A DNA stretch of 38,700 nt from Crocinitomix sp. (GTDB taxonomy: Bacteria; Bacteroidota; Bacteroidia; Flavobacteriales_D; Crocinitomicaceae). The notes beneath the pieces are model-generated. The model was not told where the DNA came from. It made no database searches and saw nothing but the letters and a program-made list of their open reading frames with translations. The translations under genes and the position numbers were made by a program. Shown here piece after piece: positions 21,604 through 30,189 of the stretch (positions are counted from its first letter, which is position 1; each line of letters begins with the position of its first letter). The DNA lies in the NCBI GenBank assembly GCA_015662905.1, contig DQTE01000088.1, positions 1 to 38,700 of the forward strand, given 5' to 3'.

Positions 21604-23610
21604 TTATTTCTTTAACTTTTGTTGTAAAGCAAACATTTCATCTCTCAACCTTGCAGCCTCTATAAAATCAAGTTGTTTAGCTGCTTTTTCCATATCTTTT
21701 TTAATTTTAGATATAGTTTTTTCAATTTGAGTTTTACTCATATAAGCAATAACTGGGTCCGCGGCAATAGATTGAGTAGTATCAAAATTGTAAGAATTGT
21801 CATTTTCAGACGGTATTGATTGTTTAAAATTATGTTTAATTGACTTTATAATTTGAGTTGGCGTTATGTTGTGTGTTTTATTGTACTGCTCTTGTATTGC
21901 TCTACGTCTATTGGTTTCATCTATGGTTTTTTGCATAGAATCTGTTACTTTATCTGCGTACATTATCACCATCCCGTTAACATTTCTGGCCGCTCTTCCT
22001 ACGGTTTGAACTAAAGCGCGTTCACTGCGTAAAAAACCTTCTTTATCTGCATCAATAATAGCTACTAAAGATACTTCTGGTAAATCTAATCCTTCTCTTA
22101 ATAAGTTAACACCAATCAAAACATCAAATTCTCCAATTCTTAATTGGTGTAAAATTTCAATTCTATCAAGTGTATCCACATCCGAATGTATGTAGTTACA
22201 CTTTATGCCGTTTTTATCCAAATATTTTTGTAATTCTTCTGCCATTCTTTTGGTAAGGGTGGTTACCAAAACACGTTCACTTTTTTCAATTCTCAAATGT
22301 ATTTCTTCCATTAAATCATCAATCTGATTTTCAGAAGGTCTAACTTCAATTTTAGGGTCTAATAAACCTGTGGGTCTAATAATTTGCTCTACCACTACAC
22401 CACCGGCTTTTTCTAACTCATAATCTGCAGGTGTGGCGCTAACATATAGAGTTTGATGTGTTAACGCTTCAAACTCTTCAAATTTAAGAGGTCTATTATC
22501 CATTGCTGCCGGTAGTCTAAACCCAAACTCTACCAAATTTAATTTTCTTGATTTATCACCACCATACATAGCTTTTATCTGAGGTAAAGTAACGTGACTT
22601 TCATCAATCATCATTATAAAATCTTTGGGAAAATAATCTAACAAACAAAACGGTCTGCTACCTGGGGAACGTTGGTCAAAATAACGCGAATAATTTTCTA
22701 TTCCTGAACAGTACCCTAATTCCCTTATCATTTCAAGGTCATACTCTACCCTATCTTTTATTCTTTTGGCTTCAAGTAACTTGCCTTCCTTCTTCAAAAA
22801 TGCAACGTGTTTACCTAAATCTAATTCAATATCTGCGATTGCTTTATTTATGGTATCTTGGGTTGTTACAAAAATATTGGCAGGAAAAATAGCTATTTCA
22901 TCATAGGTATCTAACTTTTTATTATTGAGTGGGTCAAAAGTGTAAATTTCTTCAATTTCATCTCCCCAAAAAACAACTCTCAAAGCATAATCCGCATAAG
23001 CTAAAAAAACATCTACAGTATCTCCTTTTACTCTAAAGTGACCACGTTCAGGACTAACATCATTTCTTGAATATAGATTGTTAACCAATTTCAATAAAAA
23101 CTTATTTCTACTAATTTCATTGCCTACTTTTAATTGAATGATACTTTTTTGAAATTCATTTGGATTACCAATTCCATAAATACAAGATACTGAGGATACT
23201 ATAATTACATCTTTACGTCCAGACAATAAAGCAGAGGTAGCTGATAGTCTTAATTTTTCAATCTCATCATTAATAGATAAATCTTTTTCTATATAAGTAT
23301 CGGTAATCGGCAAATAGGCCTCAGGTTGATAGTAATCATAGTACGATACAAAATATTCCACTCTGTTTTCGGGAAAAAACTCTAAAAATTCCTCATACAA
23401 TTGAGCAGCTAACGTTTTGTTGTGAGATAAAATAAGCGTAGGACGATTTAACTCTTCAATTACATTTGCCATTGTAAACGTCTTGCCCGAACCTGTAACG
23501 CCCAATAAAACTTGAGATGGTATATTAGCGTTAAACCCTTTTACTATCTGTTCTATCGCTTTTGGTTGGTCTCCCGTTGGTTGATATGATGATTTAAGCT
23601 TAAAATCCAT
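21604..23610 (-). CDS. uvrB: UvrABC excision repair helicase subunit UvrB
   Basis: UvrB loads onto damaged DNA with UvrA, verifies the lesion and recruits UvrC. The 668-residue protein has all family landmarks. Walker A GVTGSGKTFTMANVI is near residue 39. The beta-hairpin region contains YYDYYQPEAYLP and SATSALLSGRKDVIIV. The DEAD-like box is MMIDESHVTLPQ. Helicase motifs V and VI are GVNLLREGLDLPEVSLVAI and TVGRAARNVNG. The C-terminal UVR domain is AAKQLDFIEAARLRDEM. uvrA and uvrC are not nearby, as is usual. A perfect -7 box ends 6 bases before the ATG. Confidence 0.98.
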   Translation of the reverse strand: MDFKLKSSYQPTGDQPKAIEQIVKGFNANIPSQVLLGVTGSGKTFTMANVIEELNRPTLILSHNKTLAAQLYEEFLEFFPENRVEYFVSYYDYYQPEAYLPITDTYIEKDLSINDEIEKLRLSATSALLSGRKDVIIVSSVSCIYGIGNPNEFQKSIIQLKVGNEISRNKFLLKLVNNLYSRNDVSPERGHFRVKGDTVDVFLAYADYALRVVFWGDEIEEIYTFDPLNNKKLDTYDEIAIFPANIFVTTQDTINKAIADIELDLGKHVAFLKKEGKLLEAKRIKDRVEYDLEMIRELGYCSGIENYSRYFDQRSPGSRPFCLLDYFPKDFIMMIDESHVTLPQIKAMYGGDKSRKLNLVEFGFRLPAAMDNRPLKFEEFEALTHQTLYVSATPADYELEKAGGVVVEQIIRPTGLLDPKIEVRPSENQIDDLMEEIHLRIEKSERVLVTTLTKRMAEELQKYLDKNGIKCNYIHSDVDTLDRIEILHQLRIGEFDVLIGVNLLREGLDLPEVSLVAIIDADKEGFLRSERALVQTVGRAARNVNGMVIMYADKVTDSMQKTIDETNRRRAIQEQYNKTHNITPTQIIKSIKHNFKQSIPSENDNSYNFDTTQSIAADPVIAYMSKTQIEKTISKIKKDMEKAAKQLDFIEAARLRDEMFALQQKLKK

Positions 23611-23616
23611 TTAGTG

Positions 23617-23624
23617 CAAAGATA
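23617..23624 (-). promoter_or_regulatory. -7 promoter box of uvrB
   Basis: Read on the minus strand this is TATCTTTG followed by C, a perfect -7 match. It ends only 6 bases before the uvrB ATG (23610), so the transcript should be leaderless or nearly so. No TTG lies at the standard -33 distance, and no SOS-type inverted repeat is visible around it. Confidence 0.6.
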
Positions 23625-23674
23625 GCGAATCGTTTTTTAGAAATACGTGTAAAAAACAACACTTATTTTGCGGT

Positions 23675-23848
23675 TTAGTTATCATTAAACACTTCATTTC
23701 GTATCAACAAAGAAAAATTTACACAAAGCAAAAAGTTAATGAGATGCATTAAAGTTAACCCCCACCAACTTTCAAAAGATAAATTGATGATATGCACCGA
23801 AACGTACATTAGTACAAACAGTATAGCAATCGTAAAAATGTGTCTCAT
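23675..23848 (-). CDS. Possible 57-residue membrane protein with two helices
   Basis: The ORF starts MRHIFTIAILFVLMYVSVHII and continues with a second hydrophobic stretch (LMHLINFLLCVNFSLLI), ending in a short charged tail. The frame extends to 23863, but that ATG lies upstream of the predicted transcript start, so ATG 23848 is preferred. A textbook promoter (TTG, 20 bases, TATCTTTG) sits directly in front of it, which is the main reason to believe it is expressed. I recognise no family. It lies 64 bases upstream of uvrB on the same strand, but uvrB has its own box. It could be the leader of a longer uvrB transcript rather than a gene. Confidence 0.45.
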   Translation of the reverse strand: MRHIFTIAILFVLMYVSVHIINLSFESWWGLTLMHLINFLLCVNFSLLIRNEVFNDN

Positions 23849-23852
23849 ATAA

Positions 23853-23883
23853 CAAAGATACAAAAAGTATTAAACATAAACAA
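23853..23883 (-). promoter_or_regulatory. Consensus promoter upstream of the small ORF and uvrB
   Basis: On the minus strand TTG (23883-23881), a 20-base spacer and TATCTTTG (23860-23853) form the best full match to the Bacteroidota -33/-7 promoter in the window. The -7 box ends 4 bases before ATG 23848, which predicts a leaderless mRNA. Confidence 0.62.
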
Positions 23884-23957
23884 TTTACTTGTATCAATTC
23901 ATTATTTTAAATATAAATGATTATTTTTACTGCCAATTATTGTAAGCACTGTAAAAA

Positions 23958-24392
23958 ATGACCGTAGAAATTATAAATAAATCAAAACATCAATTGCCAA
24001 AATACGAAACAGAACAATCAGCTGGTGTTGATTTACGCGCAAATATAGAATCACCAATTACACTTAAACCACTTGAAAGAACACTTGTTAAAACAGGCCT
24101 TTTTATTGCTTTACCTAAAGGGTATGAGGCACAAGTGAGACCCCGTTCAGGTTTGGCGTACAAAAACGGAATCACCGTATTAAACTCACCGGGCACCATA
24201 GATGCAGATTATAGAGGTGAAATTGGCGTGATTTTGGTTAATCTTTCAAATGAAAATTTTGTAATAAACGATGGCGAACGTATAGCGCAACTGGTTATCG
24301 CCAAACACGAACAACCAAATTTTATTGAAGTGTCTGAACTTAACGAAACAACAAGAGGAAGTGGTGGTTTCGGAAGTACAGGATCAAAATAA
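23958..24392 (+). CDS. dut: dUTP diphosphatase
   Basis: Dut hydrolyses dUTP to dUMP and pyrophosphate, keeping uracil out of DNA and supplying dTMP synthesis. All five trimeric dUTPase motifs are visible: SAGVDLRA (motif 1), [12 protein letters not shown] (2), [19 protein letters not shown] (3, with the catalytic Asp and the base-binding Tyr), GERIAQLVI (4) and [10 protein letters not shown] (5). The length of 144 is normal. It is the first gene of a five-gene plus-strand cluster, with the nucleotidyltransferase 18 bases downstream. I found no perfect -7 box in the 94 bases between it and the small divergent ORF. Confidence 0.97.
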   Translation: MTVEIINKSKHQLPKYETEQSAGVDLRANIESPITLKPLERTLVKTGLFIALPKGYEAQVRPRSGLAYKNGITVLNSPGTIDADYRGEIGVILVNLSNENFVINDGERIAQLVIAKHEQPNFIEVSELNETTRGSGGFGSTGSK

Positions 24393-24410
24393 CAAACTAA
24401 AAATATTAAA

Positions 24411-25412
24411 ATGAAAATAATAGTACCAATGGCTGGAAGAGGTAGCCGATTAAGACCTCACACTTTAACCGTACCCAAACCGTTAGTGCCTGTAGGTGGA
24501 AAACCAATTGTACACCGTTTGGTTGAAGATATTGCTAAAACATCATCCGAAAAAATTGATGAAATTGCTTTTGTAATTGGCGATTTTGGAAAAGAAGTAG
24601 AAGATGAACTTATTAGAGTCGCTGAAAAATTAGGTGCTAAAGGAAAAATATTTTATCAAGATAAAGCCTTAGGAACGGCTCACGCTGTGTTATGTGCAGC
24701 AGAATGTTTAAATGGTTCTGTGGTAGTAGCTTTTGCCGACACCTTATTTAAAGCTGATTTTACCTTAGATGATGATTCAGATGGTAATATATGGGTAAAA
24801 CAAATTGACGACCCTTCAGCTTTTGGTGTGGTAAAATTAGACAATGATGGATACATCACCGATTTTGTTGAAAAACCAGAAACATTTGTGTCTGACCTTG
24901 CAATGATAGGTATTTATTACTTTAAAAAAGCCGAAAAATTAAAGGTTGAATTACAATATTTGATAGATAACGGTATTATAAAAAGTGGTGAATATCAATT
25001 GCCGGATGCTTTGAGAAGATTGACCGAAAAAGGATTAAAATTTACACCAGGTAAAGTAAACGAATGGTTAGATTGCGGCAACAAACAAGTAACTGTTCAC
25101 ACCAACCAAAGGGTATTAGAGTTTGATAAAGATAAAGAACTAATTTCAAAAGATGTTGTGGTTGAAAATGGTGTCATTATACCTCCCTGCTACATTGGTG
25201 AACACGTGGTGATTAAAAACTCTATTGTAGGGCCTCACGTGTCTTTGGGTAGAGGTACAACCGTAAAAAATTCAGTGATTAAAAATACAATTGTACAAAA
25301 AAATGCAACAATTTCTAATACGGTTTTACAAGACTCTATGATTGGAAATTATGCCAAAATTTTAAGCTACGGTAAAGAAATTAGTATTGGTGACTACACC
25401 ACAATTGAATAA
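24411..25412 (+). CDS. Sugar-phosphate nucleotidyltransferase with C-terminal hexapeptide repeats
   Basis: This enzyme joins a nucleoside triphosphate to a sugar 1-phosphate to make an activated sugar for envelope polysaccharides. The N-terminal Rossmann-like domain has the signature PMAGRGSRLRPHTLTVPKPLVPVGG (residues 6-30). The middle has the acceptor-site features GTAHAVLCA and VVAFADTLF (metal-binding Asp). From about residue 240 to the end the sequence shows imperfect hexapeptide repeats (VIIPPCYIGEHVVIKNSIVG...) that fold as a left-handed beta helix. The size of 333 suits glucose-1-phosphate or mannose-1-phosphate transferases, and I cannot decide between them. Its stop is immediately followed by the next gene's ATG. 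Confidence 0.88.
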   Translation: MKIIVPMAGRGSRLRPHTLTVPKPLVPVGGKPIVHRLVEDIAKTSSEKIDEIAFVIGDFGKEVEDELIRVAEKLGAKGKIFYQDKALGTAHAVLCAAECLNGSVVVAFADTLFKADFTLDDDSDGNIWVKQIDDPSAFGVVKLDNDGYITDFVEKPETFVSDLAMIGIYYFKKAEKLKVELQYLIDNGIIKSGEYQLPDALRRLTEKGLKFTPGKVNEWLDCGNKQVTVHTNQRVLEFDKDKELISKDVVVENGVIIPPCYIGEHVVIKNSIVGPHVSLGRGTTVKNSVIKNTIVQKNATISNTVLQDSMIGNYAKILSYGKEISIGDYTTIE

Positions 25413-27143
25413 ATGATAAATATCCTTAAAATATTACCCCTTGTTGCTTTACTAACTTTTTCTGCTTGTAAAAACAGAAAAGATTTGGCTAAAAAAGAAC
25501 GCATTTTACAAGAGGAACGCATCATTGATTTTAAAGAAGTGTTTCATCAAGCCAATAGCGAAAAAATGATTGGTCATCACGAAAAAGCCATAAAGTTATT
25601 TAATGAATGCTTAACACTTAATCCTAAATCAGCAGTTTCTTACTTTGCCTTATCCGAGATTTATTTAAAAGAAAAACAAACTGACAAAGCCATTGAATAC
25701 GCACAAAAAGCATACGGACTTAATCCGTCTAACAAATGGTATGTGGTACACTTGGCAGATATGTTTTACAACGTTGGTAACTACCATCAATCCGCAAAGT
25801 TTTACCAAATTTTAATTAATAAGTTTGAAGAAAGAAATGTTGAGTATAGATATAGATACGCAGAATCTTTAATCTATTCTAACCAAGAACTTAAAGCCAT
25901 TCAACAGTTAAATATCATTGAGTTAGAAGTGGGAAAATCACCCGAACTTACTCTAACAAAACACGATTTATATCAATCAATAGGTAAAACGGATGAAGCC
26001 CAAAAAGAAATTGATAATTTGTTAGATGATTTTCCTAAAAATGAAGCGGTAAGAACAACACTTTTAAATTACTATCTACAAACCAATCAGCTTAAAGAGG
26101 CTGAAAATATGGCAAAACAAATTTTAATTCTAAATCCTAATAACGGTAACGCTTTAATAGGTTTAGCCGATATTGAAATTCGAAATAATAACATTACTAA
26201 ATCTTTTGATTATTTAGACAAAGGATTTCAGTCCGTTGATGTTGATACAGAGAGAAAACTATCTCTTCTTAATGGATTAACTTCTTATGTGTTTAACAAC
26301 AATGAACCTAATTCTGCATTAATAAATGAAAGGTTAGCACCTTTGTATGAAACATTAGAAATAACAGAGGCTAACAACTCCGACTTTTTAAAACTTTACG
26401 CTACATATTTGGAACTGAACCATCAAAATCAAAAAGCAAGAAAATTATATGCAAAATCTTGTCAATTAGCTCCTTCAAACTATAATGTTTGGGACGCATT
26501 ACTTAACATAGATTATAAAATAAAATTATATGATTCTTTATACACAGACGGTCTTAAAGCTTTAGAATATTTCCCCTCTCAACCAATCCTATATCTCCTT
26601 ACAAGTATTGGTGCGTACGAAACCCAAAAATATGATGAAGCGGAAGAATATCTTTTTTTAGGTAAAGATTTAGTAATTAACGACCCTGAATTATTGTCAG
26701 AGTTTCAATACCATATAGGTAAAAACTACTGGAAACAAGGTCAAAAAGATGAGGCTAAAACTTACTTTAACAAAGCGTTAAAAATATACCCAAATAATGC
26801 TAAAATATACAACGGATATGCTTTGTTATTGTTAGAAGATGGCAACTTAGATTTAGCCGAAAATGAAATTATAAAAGCCCTTAACAAAGATTTTAAAAAT
26901 GTAACATTTATAGATACATACGGTAAAATTTTAATAGAAAAAAAACAATATAAAGAGGCTTTAAAACAATATGAAAAAGCGGTGGCTTTTGAATATAACA
27001 ACCCCTTGATATTAGAACACTACGGTGATGCATTATTTTATAATGGCAACATTGACAAAGCTGTTGAAATGTGGAAAGAATCCAAACGGTTAGGAAACAC
27101 CTCTTCCGAAATAAACCAAAAAATTACTAAGAAAAAATTATGA
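25413..27143 (+). CDS. TPR-repeat lipoprotein
   Basis: The 576-residue lipoprotein begins MINILKILPLVALLTFSAC with lipidated Cys 19. Nearly all of the mature protein is tetratricopeptide repeats. Clear units include AIKLFNECLTLNPKSAVSYF, AIEYAQKAYGLNPSN, AKTYFNKALKIYPNNAK and ALKQYEKAVAFEYNNP. No catalytic domain is visible, so it is most likely a scaffold at the inner face of the outer membrane. It starts on the base after the nucleotidyltransferase stop and overlaps the DUF4292 gene by 4 bases (ATGA), so expression is tightly coupled. Similar clusters occur in other Bacteroidota as I recall them. Confidence 0.88.
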   Translation: MINILKILPLVALLTFSACKNRKDLAKKERILQEERIIDFKEVFHQANSEKMIGHHEKAIKLFNECLTLNPKSAVSYFALSEIYLKEKQTDKAIEYAQKAYGLNPSNKWYVVHLADMFYNVGNYHQSAKFYQILINKFEERNVEYRYRYAESLIYSNQELKAIQQLNIIELEVGKSPELTLTKHDLYQSIGKTDEAQKEIDNLLDDFPKNEAVRTTLLNYYLQTNQLKEAENMAKQILILNPNNGNALIGLADIEIRNNNITKSFDYLDKGFQSVDVDTERKLSLLNGLTSYVFNNNEPNSALINERLAPLYETLEITEANNSDFLKLYATYLELNHQNQKARKLYAKSCQLAPSNYNVWDALLNIDYKIKLYDSLYTDGLKALEYFPSQPILYLLTSIGAYETQKYDEAEEYLFLGKDLVINDPELLSEFQYHIGKNYWKQGQKDEAKTYFNKALKIYPNNAKIYNGYALLLLEDGNLDLAENEIIKALNKDFKNVTFIDTYGKILIEKKQYKEALKQYEKAVAFEYNNPLILEHYGDALFYNGNIDKAVEMWKESKRLGNTSSEINQKITKKKL

Positions 27144-27985
27144 CCAAATATATTAAAATAATTGCATTCTTTTTTAGTGTAAATTTATTGATGATACAAT
27201 TTGCTTGTAGTAATAATAAAAATTTACCCAAACAAATTACCAAAAGAATAAGTGATAAGGAATTGAGAGAAGCGCTGTTTAAAGCCAAAAATATTACTTA
27301 CAAAGATTTTTATTCTAAAATAGCCATTTCCTTTAAAAACACTAAAAAAGAACAATCGTTTAGTTCAACCGTTAAAATGAAAGTTGACTCTGCTTTTTCT
27401 GGTACGTTTAAAAAAGGACCTGTAATATTAGGTACTTATTTAATTGATAAAGATTCGGTTAAAAGTACCAATAAATTAGAAAAATGCTATTTTACTGAGC
27501 CTTTAAGTTACATTTCTTCATTAATAGGTGTGGAATTAGAATACGATTTTTTTCAATCGGTGATTATAGGAAAACCTATTGGTTTAAATATCAATAAAAA
27601 ATACAAGCAAATCAAAGATAAGAAAAAACAATACTATATTTTGTCATCACACAATAAAAGAAAATTTCACAAAATTGAAAAGGAAAAACTTAAAACCGAA
27701 AATGAGAGAAATGACAACATCTATATGCAATATTTTTTCACTCCTGACTCTTTAAATTTAGCAAAAATACACATAGAAATACCTGCTGACACCGTTAGTA
27801 TTTATGTTAACTATTTAGAACAAAAAACAATAAACTCAGTTATAGTACCTGAACTGACAACCATTGCAATTAATAGTCCAAAAGATTCTATTATTTTACA
27901 ATTAGATTATTCTAAAACAAAAGTTAACGTTCCTAAAAATATTCAGTTTTCAGTACCATCAAATTATGAAAATTGTAATCAATAG
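27140..27985 (+). CDS. DUF4292-family lipoprotein
   Basis: The 281-residue protein has a lipoprotein signal ending in IQFAC (Cys 23). The body is beta-rich with alternating hydrophobic strands (SFSSTVKMKVDSAFSG, GPVILGTYLIDKDSV) and resembles DUF4292, a Bacteroidota family with possible similarity to LolA/LolB-type lipid-binding folds. That similarity is from general knowledge, not shown here. The position between a TPR lipoprotein and an EnvC-like protein supports the DUF4292 call and suggests an envelope-assembly role. It overlaps both neighbours (4 bases upstream, 20 bases downstream). Confidence 0.78.
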   Translation: MTKYIKIIAFFFSVNLLMIQFACSNNKNLPKQITKRISDKELREALFKAKNITYKDFYSKIAISFKNTKKEQSFSSTVKMKVDSAFSGTFKKGPVILGTYLIDKDSVKSTNKLEKCYFTEPLSYISSLIGVELEYDFFQSVIIGKPIGLNINKKYKQIKDKKKQYYILSSHNKRKFHKIEKEKLKTENERNDNIYMQYFFTPDSLNLAKIHIEIPADTVSIYVNYLEQKTINSVIVPELTTIAINSPKDSIILQLDYSKTKVNVPKNIQFSVPSNYENCNQ

Positions 27986-29195
27986 ATATATTTTATTTAT
28001 TTTATTTGTTTTGATAAGCACTGTTAGTACTTCTCAAAAAAAAGAAAGTGACCGACTCAAAAAACAACAAGAAGAACTATTAAAGAAAATAGAATTTACA
28101 GAAAATTTACTTCAGTCAACTCAAGCTTCAAAAACTGAAATTTCAAGTACCATAAACTTAATTAACAATAAAATTTCTTACAGAGAGGAATTGGTTAATA
28201 ATATCAATTTACAACTAAAAGTATTAGATGATGAAATTACGATTTTAGAGGAAGACATTCAATCTCTTAGTAAAGAATTAGGGATTTTAATTGAACAATA
28301 CAAACAAATGATTGTGTTAGCATATAAACTTAGGTCAAATACGGCGTCCATTCTATTCATTCTTTCGTCAGAAAGCTTCAATCAAGCCAATAAAAGATTG
28401 GAATATATGGAACAAATCACCAAGTATAGGGCTAATCAAATCAGACGTATCAAACAGACACAAATAGAGCTTCAAGAAAAATTAAACTTAATTCAACAAA
28501 AAAGAGACGAACAACTCCTATTATCTAAACAAAAAGAAAAAGAAAAAGAAAAATACATCAATGACTTACAAAAAAAGAAAAATTATATTAAAGAACTTGA
28601 TAGTAAGCAACAAGAATTAGAACAAGAATTGGCGAAACAAAAACAAAAAGCCCAAGATATTAAAAGAGCGATAGATAAAGCTATTAATAAAGAAATTGCA
28701 GAAGCAAGAGCTAAAGAAAAAGCCAAACCAAAAACACCAGCAGAAACCAAAGAGACCAAACTAACTAACCAAGGTTTTGAAGCCAACAAAGGTAGATTAC
28801 CTTGGCCTGTTGTAAAAGGGGAAGTTACTAAAGGATACGGTAAACAACCCCACCCTTTACATCCTGGTGTTTATACTTATAACAATGGTGTTGATATTAC
28901 TACAGTAAAAGGTGCAACCGTTAGAGCTGTATATAGCGGTGTTGTTAGTAGTGTTATTATTATTCCTGGTGCAGGTAAGGCCGTTATTATTGCCCACGGA
29001 AATTACCGAACAATCTATTCTAACTTGCAACAAGCCTATGTACAAAAAGGTGATAAAGTTGTAGCTAAACAAGAAATTGGTTCATTACTTATTAACCCTG
29101 ATGGTTCTATGTCTGAAGTACATTTTGAAATTAGAAAAATTACATCTGACGGGCAGATTAAGAATTTAAACCCTTCTTATTGGCTATATAAATAA
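27966..29195 (+). CDS. EnvC-like murein hydrolase activator (degenerate LytM/M23 domain)
   Basis: EnvC-type proteins activate peptidoglycan amidases during cell separation. A signal peptide (MKIVINRYILFILFVLISTVS) is followed by a long coiled coil (about 25-260), the EnvC layout, and a C-terminal LytM/M23 domain from about residue 285. The domain's metal site is damaged: NNGVDIT has Asn where active M23 enzymes have the first His, and SEVHFEI has Glu at the first His of the HxH motif. The AHGNY block is retained. That pattern suggests an activator, not a hydrolase. It overlaps the DUF4292 gene by 20 bases and ends the dut cluster. The partner amidase is not in the window. Confidence 0.88.
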   Translation: MKIVINRYILFILFVLISTVSTSQKKESDRLKKQQEELLKKIEFTENLLQSTQASKTEISSTINLINNKISYREELVNNINLQLKVLDDEITILEEDIQSLSKELGILIEQYKQMIVLAYKLRSNTASILFILSSESFNQANKRLEYMEQITKYRANQIRRIKQTQIELQEKLNLIQQKRDEQLLLSKQKEKEKEKYINDLQKKKNYIKELDSKQQELEQELAKQKQKAQDIKRAIDKAINKEIAEARAKEKAKPKTPAETKETKLTNQGFEANKGRLPWPVVKGEVTKGYGKQPHPLHPGVYTYNNGVDITTVKGATVRAVYSGVVSSVIIIPGAGKAVIIAHGNYRTIYSNLQQAYVQKGDKVVAKQEIGSLLINPDGSMSEVHFEIRKITSDGQIKNLNPSYWLYK

Positions 29196-29211
29196 CATAA
29201 TAGCTTTTTTT
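29183..29211 (+). terminator. Probable terminator of the dut-envC cluster
   Basis: GCTAT (29183-29187) and ATAGC (29200-29204) can form a 5-bp stem, plus one G-T pair, around a 12-base loop that includes the stop codon. Seven T bases follow at once (29205-29211). The stem is short, so confidence is moderate. Confidence 0.4.
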
Positions 29212-30175
29212 ACAAAGCCGTTAGTAACGGGGTTAATACTCCTAAAATCATTGAAATTTTTAACAAAATAGACGCTATTTTATAATTTTTAATTTGGTTT
29301 CCAATTAAGATGGAAATAACAGCTAACAATAAAAAGATAAAAGATAAGGCTAATACACCATAAAATAACAAATCACTATCAGTTGGGTTTTCGTTATTGA
29401 ATCTCATTAAAGTGTTATAAAAAACTTCTTTCCATGTTTGGTATTTGTAGAGATAAATAATCATTACAAAACTTGTCAAAAAAAATATAAAAACCACCAA
29501 TAATTTAGTTTTTTTAATACCATATTTAATTGGTAAAGTTTGAGCACCCAAACGCATATCTCCTCTAACATCTTGAATATCTTTAACGATTTCCCTTATT
29601 AAGTTAATCAGAAAAGCCAAAGCGGACACTAATGCTACAATGTCAATAAAATACCTTGCATAAATAATGTTTGAGTTATCAGGCAAAATAAAATTTTCAA
29701 TAGGTAAGTTGAAAATTAAAACATAAAGAGGTAGTATTCCTATTAAAAAAGCTACAATTAAATTGCCAATAAATGATTTACGTTTATAGTAAACTGAGTA
29801 AAACCACAATAAATTTATACTTAAAAACGCAATTATAGGCATCCATACATTTTGAAGTTTATACCCAATAAAAAGTGCTATGCACAGACCTAACACATTA
29901 AAAAACCAATGCCACACCATAGCCCAACGCCTTTTTATATACTTTCCAATAATTAATCTTTTGGGCTTATTGATTCGGTCAGCTTTTACGTCAAAATAAT
30001 CATTTATAATATTACCTGCAGATGCAATTAAGACTGTTGAAACTATTAACAAAATAAAATTTATATTTTGAAGAACATCTTGCTTTAAAAAAAGTTGAAT
30101 CACTATCATTACCAATATGATTACCAATAAATTTAGTAATCTAACTAATCTTAAAAAGTGATACAATGTCCTCAT
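29210..30175 (-). CDS. UbiA-family prenyltransferase (GGGP synthase-type)
   Basis: This polytopic membrane enzyme of about eight or nine helices moves a prenyl chain onto an acceptor. Both Asp-rich motifs of UbiA enzymes are present: NIINDYFDVKADRINKPKR (first motif) and DIQDVRGDMRLGAQTLPIKYG (second motif). The sequence resembles Bacteroidota proteins annotated as geranylgeranylglycerol-phosphate geranylgeranyltransferase. Menaquinone (MenA) or haem A (CtaB) synthesis are less likely by motif detail, and the real acceptor is uncertain. It lies 14 bases downstream of the PorE-like gene on the same strand and is probably read from the same transcript. It converges on the envC-like gene. Confidence 0.85.
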   Translation of the reverse strand: MRTLYHFLRLVRLLNLLVIILVMIVIQLFLKQDVLQNINFILLIVSTVLIASAGNIINDYFDVKADRINKPKRLIIGKYIKRRWAMVWHWFFNVLGLCIALFIGYKLQNVWMPIIAFLSINLLWFYSVYYKRKSFIGNLIVAFLIGILPLYVLIFNLPIENFILPDNSNIIYARYFIDIVALVSALAFLINLIREIVKDIQDVRGDMRLGAQTLPIKYGIKKTKLLVVFIFFLTSFVMIIYLYKYQTWKEVFYNTLMRFNNENPTDSDLLFYGVLALSFIFLLLAVISILIGNQIKNYKIASILLKISMILGVLTPLLTAL

Positions 30176-30189
30176 TTCATTTTAAGTCC

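Noticed and set aside
29215-29231. Palindrome CCGTTAGTAACGG at the end of the UbiA gene
   Set aside because: It lies within coding sequence with a one-base centre that cannot form a real hairpin loop; most likely coincidental.
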